Shown here: one piece after another, positions 14,957 to 23,343 of the stretch
Numbering within the stretch: the first letter of the stretch is position 1
Layout: the number at the start of each line of letters is the position of its first letter
Origin: Planctomycetota bacterium
Lineage (GTDB): Bacteria; Planctomycetota; UBA8742; UBA2392
Direction: 5' to 3'
DNA length: 33,977 bases
Assembly: GCA_020848275.1 (NCBI GenBank)
Contig: JADLAK010000022.1
Location: 1 to 33,977 of the forward strand
Translations under genes and position numbers: made by a program
The notes under the pieces: generated by a model
Database searches by the model: none
What the model was told of the DNA's origin: nothing
The model's input: the letters and a program-made list of their open reading frames with translations, nothing else

Positions 14957-15949
14957 TTAAGCCAGCCGCACGCGCGGATCGGCGACAGTGTAGAGGATGT
15001 CCGAAATCAGGATGCCAAGCAGCGTGAGCGCGGAGCTGACAAACAGGGCCGTGACGACGACGTACAGGTCCTTGTTGAGGTTGGCCTCAAAAACCCAGCG
15101 TCCCAGGCCGGGCCAGTTGTAGATGGATTCAAAGATGACCGAGCCGCCAAAAATGCCCGGCAGCAAACCCGCGATCATGGTGACGAAAGGAAGCGATGCG
15201 TTGCGAAGCGCATGCTTGTAGGTGACGACTTCGGGCGAAAGTCCCTTGGCCTTGGCGGTGCGTACGTAATCCTGGCTCATGACTTCGACCATTGAGCCTT
15301 TGACGTAACGCGTCAAAATGGCGATGCCCGTGAACGCGCCGATGATGCCCGGCACGCCCATGTGCCACGCCATATCCATGAATCCCTGGGCGCCATCGAG
15401 GTCGACGCCCATGGTGCCCGGCGAGAGGATAGGGATGCCGCGTTGGGTGAAGAAGCGGATGACTTCCATGGATATCCAGAAGCCCGGCAATGCGATCAAC
15501 GTGAACGACGCGACAGTGATAAGCCGGTCCTGGAAGGTATTGCGCTTGAGCGCTGTGTAGATGCCGACGGGAAAGGACATCGTCCACACGACAATGGTGG
15601 TGACGATGAACAGCGGCAACGAAACGAGCATCTTGCCCCACATCGTGGGCAGAACCGGTGCACGCGTCTTGAGGCTGGTGAGCTGCCACGTGTGGTCGGC
15701 CCTGCCGCTGATGACCGCGCCGAGGTCAATGAAAAAGCGCTTGTAGAACAGCACGTACTTGGCGGCGATCGGGTCGTCAAAACCTTCCTGGTCGCGCTGA
15801 CGCTCAAGGTCGGTCGGCGTCTTCTTGGGGTCGAGTTGCGCGGCAAAAGGATCAAGCGGGCTCAGGGCGCTGATTACGAACGTGAGGATGCTTATGACGA
15901 ACAACGTCAGCGCCATCTGCCCGATACGTCGAATGATGTATGCCGCCAT
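14957..15949 (-). CDS. oppB: OppB-type ABC transporter permease
   Basis: 330 residues, normal for the family. The start MAAYIIRRIGQMALTLFVIS (1-20) is typical OppB/DppB, with a periplasmic loop to about residue 100, then membrane segments with the EAA loop MSQDYVRTAKAKGLSPEVVT and KHALRNASLPFVT, and the C-terminal VIFESIYNWPGLGRW motif. It pairs with OppC to form the channel. Its stop is 10 bases before the oppC start and its start is 30 bases after the oppA stop, so oppA-oppB-oppC look like one operon. Unlike its partners, it has no large insertion. Confidence 0.93.
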   Translation of the reverse strand: MAAYIIRRIGQMALTLFVISILTFVISALSPLDPFAAQLDPKKTPTDLERQRDQEGFDDPIAAKYVLFYKRFFIDLGAVISGRADHTWQLTSLKTRAPVLPTMWGKMLVSLPLFIVTTIVVWTMSFPVGIYTALKRNTFQDRLITVASFTLIALPGFWISMEVIRFFTQRGIPILSPGTMGVDLDGAQGFMDMAWHMGVPGIIGAFTGIAILTRYVKGSMVEVMSQDYVRTAKAKGLSPEVVTYKHALRNASLPFVTMIAGLLPGIFGGSVIFESIYNWPGLGRWVFEANLNKDLYVVVTALFVSSALTLLGILISDILYTVADPRVRLA

Positions 15950-15979
15950 GTTCGCTGTTCCACCGGCCGTTCCCGGGCC

Positions 15980-18430
15980 CTAGTTGTCGATATCGCCCGG
16001 GTTGAACTTCGGGTATTCGTCCCTGCGCAGAAGCTCGCCCAGATAATAGCGGATCGGTGCGCGGGCTTCTCGCAACGTCTTGTGGTTCACGGGGCGGTCT
16101 TCATACCAATCTTTACCGTCCTTTGTCACTGGTTTGCGCCAGACTATGTGCTTGTCGAGCACCGTCGTGGTGTAAGGCGAAAATAGGAAGACGTAGGGGA
16201 AATCCGCCGCGATGGTGTCGAAAATTTCGTGGCTCATGCGGATTTGCTCGGCCGGGTCATACACGCTGAGGATTTTTTCCATCAGCTCGTCGGCCTTCTT
16301 GTTGCTATAACCGCCGTAGTTCAGGCCCTGCGGTGGGCGCGAATTCGTCCCCCACAACTGGCGGATGTCGAAATCAAGGCCGCCCGACCAGCCAAGCACG
16401 CAGATGTCGTACTTTCCCGCCTTGACGTACTGCGTCAGGTACGTGTTCCACTCGTGCTCCTGGTATTCCACCTCAATGCCCAGCGCGTTCCAGCGTTCCT
16501 TGGCCAGCACCGCGACGTCGCGGCGCGGATTGGGACCCGTGACCGAGACAAGGAAAACCTTGAAGGGCTGGCCGCCGCGCACCAGCCGGCCGCCTTCGTC
16601 CTTGCATCCGGAATCGATCAGGATTGCGCGGGCTTCCTGCATATCGAAGGGCACGAATTTCAAGTCCTCTTCGGCCCTGTCGCCCTCGGCGAACATTTCT
16701 CCGGCCTTGGCGCGCTCGCCATTTTTGTTCTTGGTCAGCCAGCGGTGCTTAAAGGTGAAGTCCTTGTTGTAGTACGGAAGCACCGGGTAGGTGGGCCCGG
16801 CGACGCGGCTGGCCTGGCCGTAATGAATCTTGTCTATGATGGAGTCCACGTCGACGGCCATGGAAAGAGCCAGTCGCACTCGAGGGTCCTTCAGGTGCTC
16901 GACGCTGCAATTGAAGCCGATGTACTCATACTGGTTCAACTGGCGCTTGATCACGTAATAGCGGTCGTCAAGTTCCTCGTAGCGCTGGACCTGGAAGGCC
17001 CGCGCGCCGTAGGTATCGAGGCTGCCCGTCGTAAACGCGAACTCGACGGTCTCCGAGCCGTGGGCGGGCTCAAAGACGTAATAGTCGACGAACTGGTATT
17101 CGGGTTTGCGCTCCCAATAAAACTCATTGCGGCGCAGTCGAATCTGGTAGCCGAGTTTCCACATCGGCACAAGCTTGCCGTTCAGCGGCTCAAGCACCAT
17201 CGGGCCCATGCTAGAGGGCTTCAGGCGGAAGTCGCGCTCCTGTGCGGCGAGGAAGCGTTTGACGTTGTAGGCTTCGGGCGCGACGCCGACGTCCTTTGGC
17301 CCGCGGCCCTTGCGAATGGCCTCGGCGAGCCAGGCTTCGTCGTTCCAAACATGATAAGGAAGCAACCCGCCGGTGAGGTCCGACAGCGCCGGAGAGTAGA
17401 GTTCGCCGTACACCACCTGGAAGCGGTAAGGATCATCGGCAAAGGTGCGCGTCTCGACGATACTTTCGTAACTTGACGCGCGCGGGCTGGCGAAATCCTT
17501 GTCGCGCAGCAGGTCAAAGGTGATCTTGCAATCCTTAGAGGTAAACTCGGGCCCCTTGATCCAGAACGGCCCGCTGTCTTCGCCAAACCAGTCACCCTTG
17601 CCGGTTGCGGGATCAAGTTTCGCAAGGCCCTCACGCTTCTTGATGTCATCGGCAAAAAACGGCCCGTCTGTCCATCGCATGCCCTTGGTGATGATGAAGT
17701 CGACGATGGGCGAATGCGCGATGGCGCTGACGCCCTGGCGCCACTTGGTGAACTCGGCCAGCAGCAACTTTTCATTTTCTTTGGTGCGTTCGGCCTCTGG
17801 CCGCAGTTTCAGGGCCTGGGCTGCCAACGCCGCGGGAGCGATCTCGGAGTAAATCTCGCGGCCAAGCCGCTTGGACATCTGCGCCTCGAACTCGGGCTGC
17901 ACAGCGCTGGTGATACTGCCCTTCTTGTAAGCGGGCTTGAACGAAACGCGCACGCGCGGCATCGCGCCGACCGAAAGTGTTGTTGCGGCGCCCCGCGCCT
18001 CGATGACCGCACCGGAACTTGGGTTGAAGTGAACGGCCTTGCCGGCGTCCTCGACCCTGAAGTCGGCCACCAGGTCGCCGTACTGCTCGCGCACACGTTT
18101 TTCGAAGTCCGCAACAGGCATGTCGCCCGGCGCCAGCGTGACGATGTCCTCTGTAACCGCGACCGTGTGCGCCAGGTGGGGCTCGATCTCGTAATTCTGG
18201 TTGTAGCGCACCAGTCCTTCAAAGAAGTAGTCGCTGATGGTGCTGTCGGTGGTGGCGGTCGACTTCCACGGGTTCATGTCTTCCGGGTTGGCGGTCATGT
18301 AAAGCACCAGCCGGTTGAGCCGCGCCTCATTGTCAGAGACCGCGTTGGTGTTGGGCACCCAGAAGACGGACTGCGCCAGGAACACCAGGATCACCACTGG
18401 AATAATCACCAGCAGTCGTTTAATCCACAT
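15980..18430 (-). CDS. oppA: Family 5 extracellular solute-binding protein with insertions (OppA-type)
   Basis: Periplasmic binding protein delivering peptides or similar solutes to OppBC. It has 816 residues against about 530-600 normally. The start at 18430 is preceded by GGAGG at good spacing; an ATG at 18484 would add 18 unlikely residues. The N-terminus is one hydrophobic segment (5-24) without a lipobox, so it may stay membrane-anchored. Core family features: DYFFEGLVRYNQNYEIEPHL (67-86), FIITKGMRWTDGPFFADD (245-262) and YEYIGFNCSVEHLKDPRVRL (501-520). The usual short link between the first two is expanded by about 150 residues (about 92-240). It is first gene of the oppABC unit, divergent from rbfA. 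Confidence 0.9.
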   Translation of the reverse strand: MWIKRLLVIIPVVILVFLAQSVFWVPNTNAVSDNEARLNRLVLYMTANPEDMNPWKSTATTDSTISDYFFEGLVRYNQNYEIEPHLAHTVAVTEDIVTLAPGDMPVADFEKRVREQYGDLVADFRVEDAGKAVHFNPSSGAVIEARGAATTLSVGAMPRVRVSFKPAYKKGSITSAVQPEFEAQMSKRLGREIYSEIAPAALAAQALKLRPEAERTKENEKLLLAEFTKWRQGVSAIAHSPIVDFIITKGMRWTDGPFFADDIKKREGLAKLDPATGKGDWFGEDSGPFWIKGPEFTSKDCKITFDLLRDKDFASPRASSYESIVETRTFADDPYRFQVVYGELYSPALSDLTGGLLPYHVWNDEAWLAEAIRKGRGPKDVGVAPEAYNVKRFLAAQERDFRLKPSSMGPMVLEPLNGKLVPMWKLGYQIRLRRNEFYWERKPEYQFVDYYVFEPAHGSETVEFAFTTGSLDTYGARAFQVQRYEELDDRYYVIKRQLNQYEYIGFNCSVEHLKDPRVRLALSMAVDVDSIIDKIHYGQASRVAGPTYPVLPYYNKDFTFKHRWLTKNKNGERAKAGEMFAEGDRAEEDLKFVPFDMQEARAILIDSGCKDEGGRLVRGGQPFKVFLVSVTGPNPRRDVAVLAKERWNALGIEVEYQEHEWNTYLTQYVKAGKYDICVLGWSGGLDFDIRQLWGTNSRPPQGLNYGGYSNKKADELMEKILSVYDPAEQIRMSHEIFDTIAADFPYVFLFSPYTTTVLDKHIVWRKPVTKDGKDWYEDRPVNHKTLREARAPIRYYLGELLRRDEYPKFNPGDIDN

Positions 18431-18551
18431 ATCAGCCTCCGGCCGCAAATTCGCGGCGTAACGGGCCACTACCCTTACCAACACCTTGCCCCCTGTACGC
18501 GGAGCAAGGCATAAGCTGCCTTACAAAAGCGAATTCCCGCGGACCTGCACC

Positions 18552-19022
18552 ATGGCACACGAACGACGCATCCTCAAAATGCAGAGCCGCATCAAACGCG
18601 ACATCGCCGACATTTTCCAGCGCGAAGTTAAAGATCCCCGCATGAAGGGCCTGCTGACCATCACCCGCGTGAAGGTCGCGCGCGATCTCGGCCACGCCCG
18701 TATCTACTACACCATCCTTGGAACGCCCGGCCAGCGCAGCGCGGCCGAAAAATTCATCGCTTCCGCCCAGCCCTACATCCAGCGCGCCGTCGTTTCCGGC
18801 CTCAAGATCCGAATCGCGCCCAAGATCGAATTCACCTACGATGAATCAGTTGAAATGCAGGCCAGTGTGTCTAAGCTCATTGACGAGGCCATTGCATCGG
18901 ACGCACGCCCTAAACCCTCTGCCGAAGGGGGTTTGAAGCGCAAGAAGGCTGCCGGCAAGAAAGCTGCCGACGCCGCAAAACCTGCGTCGCGCAAGCGCAA
19001 ACGCGTGGATGAGGAAGAATAG
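18552..19022 (+). CDS. rbfA: Ribosome-binding factor A
   Basis: RbfA binds the 30S subunit and helps late 16S rRNA maturation and cold adaptation. From the ATG at 18552 the protein has 156 residues. The KH-like RbfA domain spans about 1-115 (ILKMQSRIKRDIADIFQREV, then DPRMKGLLTITRVKVARDLG, then the conserved APKIEFTYDES). A Lys/Arg/Ala-rich tail of about 40 residues follows, like the basic tails of many GC-rich species' ribosome factors. An upstream in-frame start (18486) would add 22 residues that do not look conserved. It is followed 8 bases later by the Fur-family gene. nusA and infB, its usual neighbours, are absent. Confidence 0.92.
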   Translation: MAHERRILKMQSRIKRDIADIFQREVKDPRMKGLLTITRVKVARDLGHARIYYTILGTPGQRSAAEKFIASAQPYIQRAVVSGLKIRIAPKIEFTYDESVEMQASVSKLIDEAIASDARPKPSAEGGLKRKKAAGKKAADAAKPASRKRKRVDEEE

Positions 19023-19030
19023 GGCCGACC

Positions 19031-19528
19031 ATGAGCCGCAAAGCCGACTCCAGCGTCGCTGAGAAATCCGCGCCCGGCCTTTCCGCGCGCCTGATTGACA
19101 AATTCGACGCCTTCCTTGCGACCAAGACCCTGAAACTCACCAGCCAGCGGCGCGAAATCATCGAAAAAATCCTCGCAATGCCGCGCCATTTTACCGCCGA
19201 CGACCTCGTCGATTCATTCGTCGGCCAGCGCCCGCGCGTTTCCAAGGCCACGATCTACCGCACGCTGGGCCTGTTGCACGAAGCCGCGGTCCTCGAGGAA
19301 CACAACTTCGGCGAGGCCCACAAACTTTACGAAATCACCGAGGGCCGCGAACACCACGACCACCTGAGCTGCACGCGCTGCCACAAAATCATCGAGTTCT
19401 TCAGCGAAGAAATGGAAGCGATGCAGGACCGCATCGCGGCCAAACTCGGCTTTCATCCCACCCACCACAGCCAGAAGATTTACGGCCTGTGCCGCGAATG
19501 CTGGCGCGAGACCCAGACCAAGGCATGA
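19031..19528 (+). CDS. Fur-family metalloregulator
   Basis: 165 residues with the Fur fold: a winged helix (LTSQRREIIEKILAMPRHFT at 36-55, recognition region RVSKATIYRTLGLL at 69-82) and a metal-binding dimerisation domain (HHDH at 108-111, CTRC at 114-117, and CRECW at 154-158 for the structural zinc). Fur, Zur and PerR cannot be told apart with confidence. An N-terminal extension of about 25 residues is present. It is co-transcribed with rbfA (8-base gap), and its stop overlaps the Rieske gene start (ATGA), so an iron, zinc or redox sensor is tied to an iron-sulfur/haem complex. Confidence 0.92.
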   Translation: MSRKADSSVAEKSAPGLSARLIDKFDAFLATKTLKLTSQRREIIEKILAMPRHFTADDLVDSFVGQRPRVSKATIYRTLGLLHEAAVLEEHNFGEAHKLYEITEGREHHDHLSCTRCHKIIEFFSEEMEAMQDRIAAKLGFHPTHHSQKIYGLCRECWRETQTKA

Positions 19529-20091
19529 CCTCACCCGACCATCCGCTTTCGCTTGCGCAGCCTGAAAGGCGCGAGTTCGTGCGCGTGGCGATGATGCTTG
19601 GCCTGGGCTGCGTTGGCATAGGCGCCGGCGTTTACACAATCGCCTCGCGGCTGCCCGCTTCGGTGCAGGCGGGCGTGTTGCCGCTGCTGCCGCTGGAAGA
19701 AGCGCTTAAACGCAAGGTCGGCTCCTGGGTAAACCTCGCGGTGACCGTGGCGCGCCGCGACGGATACAAACTCGTCACGCGCGAACAGCACCTGTACTTC
19801 AAGCGCGCCAAAGAGGGCCAGACCGAAGACTGCTTCGCGGCCCTGAGTTCCATCTGCCCCCACGCAGGTTGCGGCGTCGACCTGTTGCACGGCAAGGACG
19901 AGCCCGACCGTTTTCGTTGCGCATGCCACAACGCGAAATTCACCGGCGAGGGCGCCGTTGAAAGCGGCCCGGCGCCGCGCGCGATGGACGGGCTGAAGCT
20001 GAGCGTGGGCGACCACGAAGGCAAACGCTGGCTGATGGTGGAATGGAAGGATTTCCTCCCCGGCAGCGCGGAAAAGAAGGAACGGGGTTAG
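19525..20091 (+). CDS. Rieske [2Fe-2S] protein of a cytochrome bc-type complex
   Basis: 188 residues. It starts with a twin-arginine-like signal anchor (ERREFVRVAM, R15-R16, then a hydrophobic segment about 21-42), as Rieske proteins are exported folded by Tat. Cluster box 1 is CPHAGC (111-116) and box 2 is CACH (132-135): ligands C111, H113, C132, H135, and disulfide C116/C134. Box 2 continues NAKF in place of the common GSxF. The ATG at 19525 overlaps the Fur stop (ATGA); a start at 19489 would run back into the Fur gene. Together with the next gene it should form a quinol-oxidising complex. Confidence 0.92.
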   Translation: MTSPDHPLSLAQPERREFVRVAMMLGLGCVGIGAGVYTIASRLPASVQAGVLPLLPLEEALKRKVGSWVNLAVTVARRDGYKLVTREQHLYFKRAKEGQTEDCFAALSSICPHAGCGVDLLHGKDEPDRFRCACHNAKFTGEGAVESGPAPRAMDGLKLSVGDHEGKRWLMVEWKDFLPGSAEKKERG

Positions 20092-20093
20092 TC

Positions 20094-20146
20094 GTGCTAC
20101 GTGTTTCGGGAACTACGCTGATCCCGTGACACGAAACACGGAGCAC
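20094..20146. repeat. CGAAACACG iterated inverted element
   Basis: Arms 20094-20108 and 20132-20146 are complementary at 14 of 15 positions (GTGCTACGTGTTTCG against CGAAACACGGAGCAC). Around the right arm the units CGTGACA/CGAAACA/CGGAGCA/CGTATCC repeat every 7 bases. It fills the gap between the Rieske gene and the cytochrome b gene and ends about 16 bases before the ATG. Confidence 0.72.
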
Positions 20147-20161
20147 GTATCCCGAAAAATT

Positions 20162-22189
20162 ATGACTGAACCGGGCGACACGAGTCCTGAAAAGATCGAA
20201 CAGGAGTTGATGGAGGAAGCCCAGCGCGAGCTGGAACGTCGCAAGACGGGCAAGACCAAGATTTCCTCCCGCACTCCTGCAGCGTCGCCGCCCGCCCAGA
20301 CGGTCGTCGATGACAGCTCGTCGTTTACCGTCACCAAGATCGTTTCGCCCGCCGCAACCACCGTCATTCCGCCCGTGGACGCGCCGCCGGACCGCCTCGC
20401 CATCACGTCGCTGTACCGCATCGCGCACCCGGGCTCGCCGCTTTCGGCGCTGGTCATTTCAGGCATGCTGACGGCGCTGGCAATTGTCGCAGGCAGCGGC
20501 ATCGGCCTTGGGCTGTCTTACGTGCCCTCGGCGCAGGACGCGCACGCCAGCGTGGCCTGGATCCAGGACTCGCCCGTGGGCGCGTTGCTGCGCGCGGCGC
20601 ACTTCCATGGCACCAATGTGCTGATTTACCTCAGCGCGATGTACCTGATTCACCTGTTGTGGTCGGGCATTTTCCGCCGGCCCGGGCAATGGGTGTGGAT
20701 TCGCGCGCTGATGGTGCTGGCGCTGGTGCTGACGTTCTGCCTGACCGGGCAGTTGCTGCCCGGCGACCAGCCGGCCGTCCACGGCACCGCCATCCGCATG
20801 AGTTATCTGGCCGAAATCCCGTTGGTCGGCCCGATCCTGCGCACGCTGGTCCAGGGCGGCGAGGACCTTGGCGCGACGGCTTTTGTGCGCTTTTACGCCG
20901 CACACGTGATGGTGCTGCCCGCGCTGACGCTTTTGCTGCTGCGCTCGCTGTGGCGCGACGGCCGCCCGCGCGAACGCAGCAAGATTTCCGTCAGCGCCCA
21001 CGCGCTGGTCATTCTCGTGATCACGGCGGCGATCTTCGCGCTTGCGGCGCCGTCGCCGGTTGCCCTTGGGCTGGCAGGCGACTTGAGCGAGCCCTTTAAC
21101 GATGCGCGCCCGGAGTGGTTTGCGCTTCCTTTCTATCAACTGCTGAAACTCATGCCCTCGGGCATCGTGCACACGCTGGTGCTTGCAGGCGTGCCGGTGC
21201 TGCAGGGCCTGTTGTTGCTCGCGCTGCCCTGGCTTGAGCGCGTCTCGGCCGAGCCCGCGCGCCTGCGCACGCCTATGCGCATCGCACTGATCGCCGGGCT
21301 GGTGGCGCTGGTGGGCTTTGCCGCCTGGGCGCTGGCCGACGACATGCAGCGCGGCGAGGGCTATTTCGCGCGCGAAGACGTCGAGGACATCATGCAGTTG
21401 ATGCGTCCGCGCAACGACGACCTGAATGCAGGCAACGAAGCCGTGCCCGCGACTGCCTATCGCCCGGCGCGCGACCTGCTGATGCTCGCGGGCAAGCTGC
21501 GCAGCACGCCGCCCAAGGACCTGCCGGAGGCCCAGCACGAACGCTGGCGCCAGTTCTCGATGGACCTCGAGGCCGCGTGCCGCGGTTTGCTCGAGGCCGA
21601 CAGCGAAGCGGCCCAGCGCCGCGCGCGCACGCGCATTCGTGAGGCCTGCAAGGGCTGCCACGAGGCTTACGAGGTCAAGGCCGCGGTCGAGCCGCGCCGC
21701 GCCGCGCCTGCGGCGGCGGAAAAACCGCCGTTGCCGCAACCCGACGCCGGCAAACCATTCTTCGACGCCGAGAAGCTGAGGGGCAAAACCGTGTCGGCGG
21801 ACCTGCCCAAGCCCAAAAACATCGACGACAAGGACTGGGGTTTAAAGGCGATGAACCGCATGGCGGTGCTTTGCGAGAACCTGCAGGTCCACGGCGGGCT
21901 TGCGCAGCGTGCGACAAAATACGACGCCGAACAATGCCTGGTTGACCTGACAGATTCGCTCAAGCGCCTGCCCGCCATGCGCGGCATTAAGAAATACGCC
22001 GGCGATTTCACCGAGGCCGAGTGGACGAAGAACCTGACTGCGACCGAGCAGGCGTTGAATGCCCTGCGCGATGCCAAAAAAGGCGACGACTTCAAGGCGA
22101 AGTTCGAGGCGTTGGGCAAAACCTGCGATGGCTGCCACAGCGGCTTTCCCGAGACAGACTGGAAATGGGTCGACCTGGGGAAAGGCTGA
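20162..22189 (+). CDS. Cytochrome b fused to two cytochrome c'-like domains; haem bH ligands missing
   Basis: 675 residues from the ATG at 20162. A cytoplasmic stretch (1-95) precedes a cytochrome b of about eight membrane segments (to about 392), then a soluble part with CKGCH (496-500) and CDGCH (655-659), each near the end of a helical region as in cytochrome c'. Helix B aligns with cytochrome b6 without gaps from H147 to FRRP. H147 matches the first haem ligand, but the second (+14) is Y161, with H164 three residues on. In helix D, RFYAAH gives ligand H248, but +14/+15 are S262/L263. PEWF (317-320) keeps the quinol-site motif. The predicted protein thus binds haem bL but not bH, plus two haems c. 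Its stop overlaps the next start (TGATG). Confidence 0.88.
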   Translation: MTEPGDTSPEKIEQELMEEAQRELERRKTGKTKISSRTPAASPPAQTVVDDSSSFTVTKIVSPAATTVIPPVDAPPDRLAITSLYRIAHPGSPLSALVISGMLTALAIVAGSGIGLGLSYVPSAQDAHASVAWIQDSPVGALLRAAHFHGTNVLIYLSAMYLIHLLWSGIFRRPGQWVWIRALMVLALVLTFCLTGQLLPGDQPAVHGTAIRMSYLAEIPLVGPILRTLVQGGEDLGATAFVRFYAAHVMVLPALTLLLLRSLWRDGRPRERSKISVSAHALVILVITAAIFALAAPSPVALGLAGDLSEPFNDARPEWFALPFYQLLKLMPSGIVHTLVLAGVPVLQGLLLLALPWLERVSAEPARLRTPMRIALIAGLVALVGFAAWALADDMQRGEGYFAREDVEDIMQLMRPRNDDLNAGNEAVPATAYRPARDLLMLAGKLRSTPPKDLPEAQHERWRQFSMDLEAACRGLLEADSEAAQRRARTRIREACKGCHEAYEVKAAVEPRRAAPAAAEKPPLPQPDAGKPFFDAEKLRGKTVSADLPKPKNIDDKDWGLKAMNRMAVLCENLQVHGGLAQRATKYDAEQCLVDLTDSLKRLPAMRGIKKYAGDFTEAEWTKNLTATEQALNALRDAKKGDDFKAKFEALGKTCDGCHSGFPETDWKWVDLGKG

Positions 22190-23343
22190 TGCCGGGACGT
22201 CTGGTCATCGAAGCTGTCGAAAACCCGCGCAAGCACCGGGATTTCGTCGAGCTTGCCTGGCAGATCAACGGCCGCGACCCGGACTGGGTGCCGCCCCTGC
22301 GCATGGAACTGGCCAAACTTCTCGACACCAAAAATTATCCCTTCTTCAACCACGGCAGCGCGGCGTTTTTCATCGCGCGCCGTTACGGCGAGCCCGTGGG
22401 CCGCATCGCCGCCATCGAAAACCGCCTGCACCTCGAACACTACAAGGACAAGACCGGCTTCTTTGGCCTGTTTGAGTGCGAAGACGACCAACAGGCCGCC
22501 AAGGCGCTTTTCCATGAAGCCGCGGGCTGGCTGAAAACGCGCGGGCTTGAGCACGTGCGCGGGCCCTTCAACTACAGCATCAACGACGAAAACCCCGGCG
22601 TGCTCGTCGACGGCTGGAACGGCCCGCCGCAGATGTTGATGTCCTACAACCCGCCCTATTACGGGCGGCTGGTCGAAAGTTGCGGCTTTGGCAAGTGCAA
22701 GGACATGTACGCCTACCTGGTTTCGCCCGCGATCGTCAAGGGCGAACGTTTTGCGCGCGTGATGAACGCTGTAGCCCGACGAGCGCCCAAACTTGAGCAC
22801 CGCCAGATCCGCATGGACGGCAAGGGTTTTAAGCAGGACGTCAACACCATGCTGGACCTGTTTAACCAGGCGTGGGCCGGCAACTGGGGCTTTTTGCCCG
22901 TGACCAAGGGCGAAGTCGACGCGATCGTGAAATCGTTGTCGCCGATTGTGAACCCGGGCCTGACGAACATCGTGATGGTCGACGGCAAGCCCGTGGCGTT
23001 TATGATCTGCGTGCCGAACCTCAACGAGGTCGTGATCAAAATTCGCAACGGCAAATTGTTTCCCACGGGCATCTTCAAGCTGCTTGCGGGCATGCGCAAA
23101 ATCCGTGGCTTCCGCACCATGTTGATGGGCGTGATTCCTGAGTACCGCAACCGCGGTATCGACGCGGTGATGATCGGGCGCATCATCGAAAACGGCACGC
23201 GCATGCATCAGCAGTACTGCGAGCTAAGCTGGGTGCTTGAGGACAACGAGCCGATGAATTCACTGGCCGAAAAAGTCGGCAGCATCCGTTACCGCACCTA
23301 CCGTATCTACGAGGCGAAAGTTGACGACCTTCTCAAGAGTTAG
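22189..23343 (+). CDS. GNAT-like acyltransferase-fold protein of unknown substrate
   Basis: 384 residues from an ATG that overlaps the cytochrome stop (TGATG). The C-terminal half has GNAT-like features: a strand IVMVDGKPVAFMI (261-273) and the acyl-CoA-binding-like loop MLMGVIPEYRNRGIDAVMIG (311-330), where Q/RxxGxG/A is here EYRNRGID. The N-terminal half (FFIARRYGEPVGRIAAIEN, 60-78) looks like a second, degenerate GNAT fold, so a tandem-GNAT layout is likely. A signature GPFNYSINDENPGVLVDGW lies at 125-143. The substrate is unknown. It also overlaps the downstream peptidase gene by 23 bases, so it belongs to the same unit. Confidence 0.72.
   Translation: MPGRLVIEAVENPRKHRDFVELAWQINGRDPDWVPPLRMELAKLLDTKNYPFFNHGSAAFFIARRYGEPVGRIAAIENRLHLEHYKDKTGFFGLFECEDDQQAAKALFHEAAGWLKTRGLEHVRGPFNYSINDENPGVLVDGWNGPPQMLMSYNPPYYGRLVESCGFGKCKDMYAYLVSPAIVKGERFARVMNAVARRAPKLEHRQIRMDGKGFKQDVNTMLDLFNQAWAGNWGFLPVTKGEVDAIVKSLSPIVNPGLTNIVMVDGKPVAFMICVPNLNEVVIKIRNGKLFPTGIFKLLAGMRKIRGFRTMLMGVIPEYRNRGIDAVMIGRIIENGTRMHQQYCELSWVLEDNEPMNSLAEKVGSIRYRTYRIYEAKVDDLLKS

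Noticed and set aside
20126..20161. GTG start at 20126 for the cytochrome b gene
   Set aside because: The added 12 codons lie in the intergenic inverted element, so the ATG at 20162 is preferred. Neither has a clear Shine-Dalgarno.
22021..22188. Earlier start for the GNAT-like gene at 22021
   Set aside because: It would overlap the second c-type haem domain of the cytochrome by 56 codons; the ATG at 22189 in a TGATG overlap is the better start.
21667..23208. Minus-strand open frame of 513 codons opposite the cytochrome and GNAT-like genes
   Set aside because: It covers the reverse of real genes; the protein is compositionally odd, with no recognisable domain. The same applies to the long frames at 10952-12379 (+), 16229-17476 (+) and 20459-21739 (-).
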